This document shows positions 8,819 to 16,656 of a stretch of 64,000 bases of DNA, in pieces. Under the pieces are notes generated by a model. It did not search any database, was not told the origin of the DNA, and worked only from the letters and a program-made list of their open reading frames with translations. Position 1 is the first letter of the stretch. Each line of letters opens with the position of its first letter. Source of the stretch: Sulfurimonas sp. HSL3-7 (GTDB lineage Bacteria; Campylobacterota; Campylobacteria; Campylobacterales; Sulfurimonadaceae); NCBI RefSeq assembly GCF_039645985.1, contig NZ_CP147919.1, positions 2,808,401-2,872,400 of the forward strand. Reading direction: 5' to 3'. Both the position numbers and the translations under genes were made by a program.

Positions 8819-9592
8819 CTATTTAAGCACATACGCCAGGGTGACCTTGAACTCTTTGGGAAAATCAAATATTGCGCTGTCGACCTCTATCGGAAAGCTT
8901 TTTGCAATCGCCTCAAAGGCGGACTTCTTGAATACTTTTCTTCCTGAAATCAATGTGATATTGCCGACACTCCCATCGGAAGAGAGCTGAAACCCCACCT
9001 TAACACTGCCCTCTATTCCTCTTCTTCTGGCACTTTTCGGGTACGATTTGTTGCGGTTTATTCTTTCTACCAGAGAGGCGAGAAACCTGTCCTGTCTGGC
9101 TTGAAGCAGCTCTTTGTCGAGCTCTTTTTGGATCCTTGTCTCGGCTGCTTTCTCCATCTTCGGTTCGGTGTTTGCGGGGTGCTCGGCCTGCTCCGGTTCT
9201 ACCTTTGCGATCTCCTGCGTTGCGGTCGGCTCCGGGATCGTCTCTGCTGCCTCCTCTTCAAAGGCTTCCGGTACAGGCTCCGGCAGAGGCTCCTTTTTTG
9301 GTATTGCTTTTTCGACCTTCTTCTCGATCCTCTTTTCAACTCTTTTCGTGACCTTTTTTTCGACTCTCTTCTCGATCTTTTTTTCGGCTCTCTTATCAGT
9401 CTTCTTCTCTTTTGGCACATGCTTCTGAACCGGCAACTGTTCGTCGATTACTGAAAAACACACTCTCCCGACATGCTCATCCGGGCTTTTCTTGTCACAG
9501 TAGTTATCGTCATTCGACTGATAGATAATCAAACCGGCAACGGAGAGGTACAGAACCAGAGTAATCAAAAAAGAGCTGACGTGTCTATTCAT
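8819..9592 (-). CDS. tonB: TonB-family energy transducer
   Basis: Encodes 257 residues: one N-terminal helix (about 8-24), a long periplasmic linker and a TonB C-terminal domain (about 170-257) with 'YPKSARRRGIEGSVKVGF' and 'SGRKVFKKSAFEAI'. The linker is unusual: residues 60-100 are near-repeats of an EKK-x-EKR pattern (alternating Lys/Glu/Arg, likely a charged single helix), then a short Pro/Glu-rich stretch. TonB carries proton-motive energy from ExbBD to outer-membrane receptors. It starts 8 nt inside the RND gene end and has GAGG before the ATG, so it is the last gene of the exbB-exbD-RND-tonB unit. Its likely client is the receptor at 19672. Confidence 0.88.
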   Translation of the reverse strand: MNRHVSSFLITLVLYLSVAGLIIYQSNDDNYCDKKSPDEHVGRVCFSVIDEQLPVQKHVPKEKKTDKRAEKKIEKRVEKKVTKRVEKRIEKKVEKAIPKKEPLPEPVPEAFEEEAAETIPEPTATQEIAKVEPEQAEHPANTEPKMEKAAETRIQKELDKELLQARQDRFLASLVERINRNKSYPKSARRRGIEGSVKVGFQLSSDGSVGNITLISGRKVFKKSAFEAIAKSFPIEVDSAIFDFPKEFKVTLAYVLK

Positions 9593-12500
9593 ATCTTCCT
9601 CTCAAAAAATTGTGGATAACAGGCAGATAAAAAAGATTCAGCAGCGTCCCCCAAAAGAGTCCGAACCCGATCGCTACGGCAAGAGGTTGAAATGTTACCG
9701 CCTGCTGCGTTGCGAAAAACATGAGTGACGACAAGCCTATAATTGTCGTGATCGATGTCAGCATGATCGGTCTAAGCCGCTTGGATGCCAATGTATAGAT
9801 ATCCTCTTTGGCCTGTGTCATTTTAAGTGTCGACATCATGATGATCCCGTCGTTGACAATGACACCGGCAAGCCCCAGCGCCCCTATCAGGGAGGGGAGG
9901 GATATATGTAGCCCCATGACAAAATGGCCCGCATAGACGCCCAGCAACGAAAAAGGAATGACCGACATCACGATCAGGGTCTCTCTGACCGAGTTGAAGA
10001 GGTAGAGGATGGCGATAAAGATCAGGACCAGAGCAAGGAGTGACGCAAGGACCATCTCGATCTCAAGCGTCTCTTTCTGCTCCCGCTCCCCTTTGAACTT
10101 CAGTTTTATACCTTCAGATTTCAGCCTGCTGAACGTTGGCGCAACGCGCTCCAGAACCTCACCCGCAGTTGTCTGCGATGGGTCAATATTGGCATAGAAA
10201 TAGAATGTCGTTTCACCGTCATCTTTGACCAGTCTCTCCAAAGACTCTATTGTCTGAAAATCGCAGACATCTTTGAGCTTTACCAAGATATTGTTTCTCA
10301 GTGGAATCTCCAAGTTTTTAAAGCTCTCCAGATCATCCCGGTAGTTGACCGATTTGACTTTGACATCGATCAGCTCTTTATCGTCAAATATCGTCCCTAT
10401 TTTCATAGATAGAAAGAGCTTTGAGATGTAGGCGCCGACATACTCCTCGGTAATACCCAGCGATTCGCCGTAACTGTTGATCTTCAGCTTGATCTCTTTT
10501 GGCCCCAGCTTGATAGTGTTCCCGTAATGCTTTATACCGGCAAGTCCGCCAAAGACCTCTTCGATCTCCCTGATGGCACGCATCGCTTCTGTATAATCAT
10601 CACTGACGACACCGATCATAATATCGGCTTTCGTGTTTTTCATCCCTGTTTCAAGGACCATCAGGTTTTTTAAATCAAACCGCTGTCTGTAATCCCTCTT
10701 TTTCAGCCACCCCCTCAAGTCTGCCGAGATCGCTTGCGATGATGCTGTTCTTACTTTTTCTCCGCCGTCATCATAGGGGCTCAATACAGGTGTGATATAT
10801 TGCTCAAAAAAATTGGAGGCTCTCTTTTTCTCGAGTTCAATGGAGATATAGCCTACATAAGGGTACATCTCGGCACCGCCCGTTGCACTTCTTCTGTAAC
10901 CTGCAGTCGAACTGACATGCTTGACAGAAAACCTCTCTTTTTCATCGAGAATATCTTTTTCGATGGTCTGGACGACCGCCAATGAATCCTCAAGCGTTGC
11001 CGTGGAGTCGGCTTTGAAGGTAATATTGATGTTCGGCGAGTCAAACTTTTCAAACATGTGAAACCTCGACTCTTTGATGCTCGCGTAGATCAGTACAGGG
11101 ACGATAATGACGAACAGCAGCAGAAAACTTTTCTGGTATCTGATCAGCCCTCTCAAGAGCTTTGCATAGACCTTGTTTATCTTTTGCCATGACAGCGTCC
11201 TGGACTCTTTGCTCAAGGTGTGCGATGCGTGAATCGGCAAAAAGACAAATGACTCCAGGAGCGAGGCGATAATCAGCGCACTGAAAGCGATAGGGATCAA
11301 CCGTATGATCTCACCCAGGGTCCCGCTGAGCATCAGCAGTGGTATGAATGAGAAGAGGGTCGTGACCGAAGCGATCGTCACGGGTTTGGCCATCTCTTTT
11401 GTTCCCAGCAGTGCCGCCTCTTTCGGCGGGTACCCCTTTTCTATGTATTGCTGGATGTTCTCGCTTACGACGATCGCATCATCGACGATGATACCGATCG
11501 CGATCAGGACCCCTATCAGAGAGTTCACATTGATGCTGTAGCCGGTAAAATAGAAATAGATCGCTCCCATGACAAATGATGTCGGGATACCGAGCGCGAT
11601 GATAAAAGCGATACGGGCATTGATAAGCATGACAGTCAGCAGGGAGATCAATATGATCCCAAGCAAAATATTTGAGATGATGATGTTCAGACTGTCTTTG
11701 ATGATGGGCGACTGGTCGACGCGGATATTGTATTGGATAGCTTCGTTGTTTAGACCGGAGATAAAAGTTTTTATCTCGTCTGCTATCTTGATCGCATCGC
11801 CGTTGGGGTTCTGGGAAATCGCGAGTGTTATGGAGTTTTCGGCGTTCATGCTCGCAAGCGTTGAGGAGTCCTCATAGCGTTTTTGGACACGCGCTATATT
11901 CTTCAGCAGCACGTGCTGTTCGTTGATATTTAGAATCGTCTCTTCAAGCTCATCCGAAACCTTTTTGCCGTTATAGGTCGATATATAGTACTTCTCTTTC
12001 TTATTGTCTAGTTGACCCAGCGGAAAGATATTGGAGAGTTCCGACAACGTTTTTAACACATCGCTGAGCGACAGGTTGTAGGCGTTGACCTTTTTCTCGT
12101 CTATCAATATCTCGTAAAACTGCTCCGAATCACCGAATATCGTCACATCGGCCACATCATTGATCGAGAGCAGTCTGCTCTTGAGCTTTTTGGCGTGCGC
12201 GATCAGACTGCCTCTCGGAACGTTTGGCGAGAGGATGGAGACCTGCATGATCGCTCGGGCATGACCGACCCCTCTGATCAGCGGTTCATCCATATCACTT
12301 GGCAGATTCACGGCGATAAGCGAGATCGCATCTTTGACGTCATCGGTTATCCTGCTCTTGTCCTCTCTTTTGTCCAGTTCCAGCGTAATTGAAAATTTGC
12401 CGGGCGATATCACCGAGGAGATGGCGTCGATGCCGTCGATATTTTTGCACTTGTCTTCGATCTCCTGTACGGCGATCTTGTTGAGCAGATCGGCAGAAGC

Positions 12501-12665
12501 ACCTGTGTAGGAGCCCCGTACGGTTATGGAGTCGGGTTCTATCGTCGGCGATATCTCTTTCGGGATCTGTGTGTACGCATAGGCGCCGAGTGCCAAAAGA
12601 AGAAAGAACAGCGTATAGTTGATTTTGTAGTTTTCAAGGAAAAACTTTAACGTTCTGTCAAACAT
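9585..12665 (-). CDS. RND-family (AcrB/MdtB-like) inner-membrane transporter
   Basis: Encodes 1026 residues, the usual length for hydrophobe/amphiphile-efflux RND proteins. There is one helix at the N-terminus, two large periplasmic loops and two six-helix blocks. The TM4 proton-relay pair is present in 'IVDDAIVVSENI', and 'GLAGVIVNDGIIMMS' is the pseudo-symmetric partner. No membrane-fusion protein or TolC-type channel gene is beside it, which is atypical for drug-efflux operons. It is instead embedded between exbD (TGATG overlap) and tonB, so its role may be tied to the TonB-dependent import system, e.g. export of a ligand or lipid handling; this is inference. Confidence 0.88.
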   Translation of the reverse strand: MFDRTLKFFLENYKINYTLFFLLLALGAYAYTQIPKEISPTIEPDSITVRGSYTGASADLLNKIAVQEIEDKCKNIDGIDAISSVISPGKFSITLELDKREDKSRITDDVKDAISLIAVNLPSDMDEPLIRGVGHARAIMQVSILSPNVPRGSLIAHAKKLKSRLLSINDVADVTIFGDSEQFYEILIDEKKVNAYNLSLSDVLKTLSELSNIFPLGQLDNKKEKYYISTYNGKKVSDELEETILNINEQHVLLKNIARVQKRYEDSSTLASMNAENSITLAISQNPNGDAIKIADEIKTFISGLNNEAIQYNIRVDQSPIIKDSLNIIISNILLGIILISLLTVMLINARIAFIIALGIPTSFVMGAIYFYFTGYSINVNSLIGVLIAIGIIVDDAIVVSENIQQYIEKGYPPKEAALLGTKEMAKPVTIASVTTLFSFIPLLMLSGTLGEIIRLIPIAFSALIIASLLESFVFLPIHASHTLSKESRTLSWQKINKVYAKLLRGLIRYQKSFLLLFVIIVPVLIYASIKESRFHMFEKFDSPNINITFKADSTATLEDSLAVVQTIEKDILDEKERFSVKHVSSTAGYRRSATGGAEMYPYVGYISIELEKKRASNFFEQYITPVLSPYDDGGEKVRTASSQAISADLRGWLKKRDYRQRFDLKNLMVLETGMKNTKADIMIGVVSDDYTEAMRAIREIEEVFGGLAGIKHYGNTIKLGPKEIKLKINSYGESLGITEEYVGAYISKLFLSMKIGTIFDDKELIDVKVKSVNYRDDLESFKNLEIPLRNNILVKLKDVCDFQTIESLERLVKDDGETTFYFYANIDPSQTTAGEVLERVAPTFSRLKSEGIKLKFKGEREQKETLEIEMVLASLLALVLIFIAILYLFNSVRETLIVMSVIPFSLLGVYAGHFVMGLHISLPSLIGALGLAGVIVNDGIIMMSTLKMTQAKEDIYTLASKRLRPIMLTSITTIIGLSSLMFFATQQAVTFQPLAVAIGFGLFWGTLLNLFYLPVIHNFLRGRYE

Positions 12666-13063
12666 CAGATCCGGGCACCTTGCCCCTCCCTGCGAGTAAT
12701 GATGCCGATATTATTGAACTTTTTCTGCTTTAGCGTATCAAGCAGAACGACAAAAAGATCAAACCTGGCCTCTTTGTCGCAGCTGATGTTTATCGGTGTC
12801 TGAGCGTCATATTTTGCGATACGGGCATCGATCTCTTTCAACTCTGTTCGGGTACCGTCGAAAAACATTTCCCCGTTCTCTTTGATCGTAATCATAATCT
12901 TTTTTTTGTGTTCTTGTTTATCGGCGCTTTTAGCACTCGGAAGCTCAACAGGTATGACCCCTTTGGCGACAAAGGTGGCCGTTGTCAGCACGATGACAAG
13001 CAGGACAAGCATGATATCGATGAAAGGGACGACATTGATCGATTCAAACTTTTTGATATTCAT
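12665..13063 (-). CDS. exbD: ExbD-type proton-channel subunit
   Basis: Encodes 132 residues with a single N-terminal helix carrying the conserved proton-relay Asp (D16 in 'VVPFIDIMLVLLVIVL'), followed by a periplasmic domain of about 90 residues. With ExbB it forms the motor that energises TonB. It overlaps exbB by 20 nt and the RND gene by one base (TGATG), so it is tightly coupled. TolR is a possible alternative name, but the tonB gene in the same unit favours ExbD. Confidence 0.9.
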   Translation of the reverse strand: MNIKKFESINVVPFIDIMLVLLVIVLTTATFVAKGVIPVELPSAKSADKQEHKKKIMITIKENGEMFFDGTRTELKEIDARIAKYDAQTPINISCDKEARFDLFVVLLDTLKQKKFNNIGIITRREGQGARI

Positions 13064-13496
13064 CTTTTTCCTTTTGGATGATCTCCCATTTGGCTATCAG
13101 AACCTCCATCTTCCTGACAATGTGCGTATGAAAGAATATGGCCGGAATGGCGACAGCCAGCCCCATACCCGTTGCTTTCAATGCAAGTGCGAGTGAGGTC
13201 ATGATGCTTTTTGCATCCAGGTCACCGCTCTGGCCCATAACATAGAAGGTGATAATGATCCCGAAGACTGTTCCGAGCAGCCCGATGTAGGGTGCGTTGG
13301 AGCCGAATGAGGAGATGATGCTTGTGTTGTTGGTCAGATCGATCTCCAGTGCCTCTTTGAGTTTGTATTTCTCCAGATCGACCGTACGGAAAAACATCAA
13401 TCTTTCGATCCAGAACCATATCGTGAGGAAGCTCATAAAACCCAGTATCCCGATAACCCCGTAATCGAGGCCATCTTGTAATAATTCTATGTTCAT
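13044..13496 (-). CDS. exbB: ExbB-type proton-channel subunit (MotA/TolQ/ExbB family)
   Basis: Encodes 150 residues with three predicted helices (about 12-32, 68-88 and 107-130); the second holds 'APYIGLLGTVFGIIITF', the MotA/TolQ/ExbB signature. It is shorter than E. coli ExbB (244) but typical of the short ExbB type in this phylum. It is the first gene of exbB-exbD-RND-tonB and is preceded by its own 11-bp repeat box and -10. Confidence 0.92.
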   Translation of the reverse strand: MNIELLQDGLDYGVIGILGFMSFLTIWFWIERLMFFRTVDLEKYKLKEALEIDLTNNTSIISSFGSNAPYIGLLGTVFGIIITFYVMGQSGDLDAKSIMTSLALALKATGMGLAVAIPAIFFHTHIVRKMEVLIAKWEIIQKEKDEYQKV

Positions 13497-13522
13497 TATA
13501 CTAATCCTGTTTTTTTAGTTAT

Positions 13523-13554
13523 ATTTTATAAACAGAGTGTTAATTTTGTGTTAA
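13523..13554 (-). promoter_or_regulatory. 11-bp direct-repeat box and -10 upstream of exbB (internal promoter of the large gene series)
   Basis: Read on the minus strand: TTAACA, 5 nt, TTAACA (plus coordinates 13549-13554 and 13538-13543), then 9 nt, then TAAAAT (13528-13523) as the -10. The sequence is nearly identical to the box upstream of the TonB-dependent receptor (21797-21813): 'TTAACA[CT]AAAATTAACA' in both. It lies in the 97-nt gap after the activator gene and would give exbBD-RND-tonB their own transcript under the same control as the receptor. Confidence 0.75.
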
Positions 13555-13593
13555 TCCCATGTTCCGGTCGCGTTTCGGCCGTGCCTTTCCTCT

Positions 13594-14403
13594 CTATCCG
13601 TTCATCTTTTGATAGTCAAAAGAATCCGCTCCCAGAATGGCAGCACCGTAAGAGGTCGTGATCTGCGGGTGTTCCGGTATAAATATTTTTTTACCCAGCT
13701 CATTCTCTATGGCATTGACAAGCCCTCCATTCAGGGCAGGCCCCCCGTCAAAATAGATCCCCTCTCTGATACCGACCCTTTTGACCAGTTTAACGATTCT
13801 CTTCGCAATAGAGTAGTGCACACCGCAGACGATATCTTCGACATTGTGGTTGTTCCCCAGCAATCCTATGATCTCGGACTCTGCGAAAACGGCGCAGGTA
13901 CTGTTGATCGAAAGCGGGGTGCCGATGGCGTGAAAATGGCGCTCGCCCAGCTCTTCCACACCGATCTCGAGGTTCATCGCACAGGCATCAAGAAACTTTC
14001 CGGTCCCGGCCGCACACCGGTCGTTCATCGCAAAGTTCACGACATTTCCCGTATCATCGAGCGAGATCGCCTTGCTGTCCTGCCCGCCGATATTGATGAT
14101 CGTCTTAATCTCACCGAACTCCCTGGCTGCCGCGACGGCCCCGATGGCATTCGCCGTTATCTCGCTGATGTTCTCGTCCGCCTCTTTGAAGAGTTTCCGG
14201 CCATACCCCGTTGCCACGGTGTAGACAATCTCCTCCTTTGCGATCTTCAGCTCCCTGAGCAGGTCATCGAGCGTCTGGTGCGCATATTTGTAAAACATGC
14301 TGCCGCTACCGCTGATCCGCTGTCCAACCAATGCTCTGTTTTCATCAATGATGGTTATTTTGATGGCCGTAGAGCCTATATCGATACCGGCAAAATAGTT
14401 CAT
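13594..14403 (-). CDS. BadF/BadG/BcrA/BcrD-type ATPase; 2-hydroxyacyl-CoA dehydratase activator (YjiL-like)
   Basis: Encodes 269 residues of the ASKHA fold: phosphate-binding loop 'GIDIGSTAIKI' at the start, 'NIGGQDSK' near 104-111 and the adenosine loop 'FDGGPALN' near 218. Cys130 ('NDRCAAGTGKF') and Cys170 ('STCAVFAESEI') are the conserved ligands of the [4Fe-4S] cluster shared between the two subunits of the homodimer. Such activators use ATP hydrolysis to push one electron at very low potential into a partner iron-sulfur protein. The partner is encoded directly upstream (4-nt overlap). Confidence 0.9.
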   Translation of the reverse strand: MNYFAGIDIGSTAIKITIIDENRALVGQRISGSGSMFYKYAHQTLDDLLRELKIAKEEIVYTVATGYGRKLFKEADENISEITANAIGAVAAAREFGEIKTIINIGGQDSKAISLDDTGNVVNFAMNDRCAAGTGKFLDACAMNLEIGVEELGERHFHAIGTPLSINSTCAVFAESEIIGLLGNNHNVEDIVCGVHYSIAKRIVKLVKRVGIREGIYFDGGPALNGGLVNAIENELGKKIFIPEHPQITTSYGAAILGADSFDYQKMNG

Positions 14404-15677
14404 CTTCTCTTCCTGTTCTTTATTTTCAGAGACTCGACAAAGGCTTCAACCCTTGTACTGAGCTGCCCGTGCTGGGACGGGCTGTAGTCACTCTCGATGT
14501 AGAGAATGGAGATCCCCTCTTTCTCCATTGCCTCCAGCACGCTTCGCTGTTCAAGCTCGTAGACCGTACACCCGGCAAAAGCCTGATAGATCACCCCGTC
14601 GGCATTGTGTGACTTTACCAGTTCGATGATGCGCCGTATGCGGTCATCGTTTTTGGTGAAGACAGGGCAGGTGCAGGCTTTCAGGTATTTGTCCGCCAGC
14701 GAATCGATCATATCGTTCACAAACCACTCATCGACAGCGACCCTGTCGTTAAACATCCGGTTCGAGCTGCAGGTCTCGTCCGCAACGATGATCGCGTCCG
14801 ACTCCTCAATGATCAGGGGGATCTTGTAGTTCGGGAAGATCGGGGGCGAACCGGTATAAACGATCCTTGGGCTCACCCTTCCGGCGGCATGCACCTTCTC
14901 TTTTGCTCTCTGTTCAAGTTCCTCGACAAGCGCTTCGGTCGCCTCTATCCAGCTGTCTATTCTGTCGAAGAAAAAAGCGTTTGTGACCAGGAACATATCA
15001 TTGCCGAGGATCGGCACGGCGCTGCTCTTTCTCAGCTCGCTGAGTTGATGGTAAAGCGACTGCGCATAGCCTATTTTTGAGATGGAGGCTCTCAGCTTTT
15101 TTCTGCTCAGTTTCTTGCCCGTTTTGGCAGAGAGGTCAGCAGAAAAGCCCCTGATACTTCGCCGGAAAAACTCCCGGCTGATCTCGCTCTCTTTTGTTCT
15201 CGGAAAATCGACGTCAACCACATCGTAGCCGAACCCCTCGATGGTACTGCCCGCCTTTGTCTTTTGGTCGCAGGTCGTCGGCGAGTAGATCATATCGGGC
15301 CTGTCCGTGATGTTCTTCGATGCCAGATGGCCCACGCTCGCCTTGACCAGCGGGCATGATTTCTGAGGCAGAAGATCGCTGCCGATCTCATCGTCCGTAT
15401 AGAAACCGTTGCAGAGGCGTATCGGCACGCCGTCGAGCGCATAGATGATCTCCGAGGGGATCTGAATACACATCGTCCCGACTTTTACTTTGTCGCTGTG
15501 CAGCGCTTTCTGATGGCAATAGACCTCTTCAAAGAGATCATAGAAATAGCCCATCGCTTTCGGCGGCTCTTTGAAGGACTCTTTCAGGGTGTTCAAGACC
15601 GTTATCGCCTCCATAGCCTTGTGCCGGTTCTGTTTCTCGGCGGGTGTCTCTATCTCGCGGTTGAGCCGGTTACTCAT
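14400..15677 (-). CDS. 2-hydroxyacyl-CoA dehydratase D-component-like / double-cubane cluster protein (YjiM-like)
   Basis: Encodes 425 residues of the HgdB/FldC/YjiM family. Conserved Cys residues are at 54, 70, 89 ('IRLCNGFY'), 108 ('KSCPLVKA'), 136 ('PTTCDQKTKA'), 303 ('DETCSSNR'), 335/337 ('KACTCPVF') and 370 ('FAGCTVYE'). A single large subunit plus an activator, with no acyl-CoA transferase or second dehydratase subunit nearby, matches the arrangement of the double-cubane [8Fe-9S] proteins, which catalyse ATP-dependent reductions of small molecules rather than dehydrations. The substrate is unknown. Overlaps: 4 nt with the activator and 8 nt with the polyferredoxin gene upstream. Assignment to the double-cubane subtype rather than a true dehydratase is inference. 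Confidence 0.82.
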   Translation of the reverse strand: MSNRLNREIETPAEKQNRHKAMEAITVLNTLKESFKEPPKAMGYFYDLFEEVYCHQKALHSDKVKVGTMCIQIPSEIIYALDGVPIRLCNGFYTDDEIGSDLLPQKSCPLVKASVGHLASKNITDRPDMIYSPTTCDQKTKAGSTIEGFGYDVVDVDFPRTKESEISREFFRRSIRGFSADLSAKTGKKLSRKKLRASISKIGYAQSLYHQLSELRKSSAVPILGNDMFLVTNAFFFDRIDSWIEATEALVEELEQRAKEKVHAAGRVSPRIVYTGSPPIFPNYKIPLIIEESDAIIVADETCSSNRMFNDRVAVDEWFVNDMIDSLADKYLKACTCPVFTKNDDRIRRIIELVKSHNADGVIYQAFAGCTVYELEQRSVLEAMEKEGISILYIESDYSPSQHGQLSTRVEAFVESLKIKNRKRR

Positions 15678-16656
15678 CTCTATCTCCCTTCGGTTTTTCT
15701 ATCCCCATTCTCTTTTCAAACCCCTGCCTCGTCGAGCTGAATGCTTTGAGATTCAAAATATCAAAATGCAACGCATCATCCTCGGGACATGCCGCCACAC
15801 ATTTCAGACACAGAATACAGTCATCCCTGAGTATATCCGTGCTTGTCACATCATCCGCAATATCTTTTATCTGCATATCGCAGACACTGTAGCAGTCGCC
15901 GCAACGGGTGCATTTGCTCCCCTCTTTCCTAAGCTTTACGATCGAGGACCTGGCGAAGATGAAGTGCAGGGCGCTCATCGGACAGAAGAAGCAGAAAAAG
16001 CGTTTTTTGACAAAACTACCGGCCAGAAAAAGCCCTGCAAATATCATCCCGATGGCCGTCAGGACCATCGCCGTCTTTGTCGAGAAGTCTATCGCCCACT
16101 GCGAAAAGTCCCCACTGAACATGGGGCTTATGATACGGGCAGGGCATATCTGGCAGAAGGCGGAGGACCACTCGCCTCCGAGAACACCGACACCTATCAG
16201 TAGCGGCACCATAAGCACGATCGCCAGAAAGATATATTTGATTTTTGAAAGTTTCTCAAACTGCTGCTGTGTATAGGTCGAATACCTGATCCCCAGACTC
16301 TTTCTAAGCGCAGTCAGCCAGTCCTGGAATGTTCCAAACGGACAGACATACCCGCACCAGGCTTTGTTCAAAAAGATAAACCAGAAGAGAAAGGTCAGCA
16401 CGCCGAAGAGTACGGCGATCCCTGCGCCGCCGAGCAGGATCTTCGCAGGCATGGCGAGCTGATGCTGCAGAGGCATAAGATAGCAGGCCCCGCCGCTCTG
16501 GGCGTTGTATGGGCAGGCAAAAATAGGCAGTTTGGACCCAAGATCCACGGCAAAATAGCCGCCGTAGACAAAAAGGATGAAAGAGACCAGCTGTATCCAG
16601 AACCGCACTTTGGCAAGGTTCATGTTGTTGATCAGATCTTTTACTTTACGCTTCAT
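15670..16656 (-). CDS. NapH/NosR/YccM-like membrane polyferredoxin
   Basis: Encodes 328 residues with about five membrane helices. Two membrane-border CxxxCP motifs are present ('CGYVCPFG', 'CFFCPMSALHF') plus 'FCQICPARI'. A C-terminal cytoplasmic pair of [4Fe-4S] motifs follows: 'CTRCGDCYSVCDM' and 'CILCLKCVAACPED'. This build is shared with NapH and the C-terminal half of NosR, which pass electrons across or along the membrane. Here it sits between another polyferredoxin and the ATP-driven double-cubane-type protein, so electron delivery to that protein is a plausible job (inference). It overlaps the upstream gene by 11 nt. Confidence 0.85.
   Translation of the reverse strand: MKRKVKDLINNMNLAKVRFWIQLVSFILFVYGGYFAVDLGSKLPIFACPYNAQSGGACYLMPLQHQLAMPAKILLGGAGIAVLFGVLTFLFWFIFLNKAWCGYVCPFGTFQDWLTALRKSLGIRYSTYTQQQFEKLSKIKYIFLAIVLMVPLLIGVGVLGGEWSSAFCQICPARIISPMFSGDFSQWAIDFSTKTAMVLTAIGMIFAGLFLAGSFVKKRFFCFFCPMSALHFIFARSSIVKLRKEGSKCTRCGDCYSVCDMQIKDIADDVTSTDILRDDCILCLKCVAACPEDDALHFDILNLKAFSSTRQGFEKRMGIEKPKGDRDE

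Noticed and set aside
13609..14487. Plus-strand open frame (292 codons) opposite the dehydratase activator
   Set aside because: Antisense shadow of a gene with clear ASKHA motifs.
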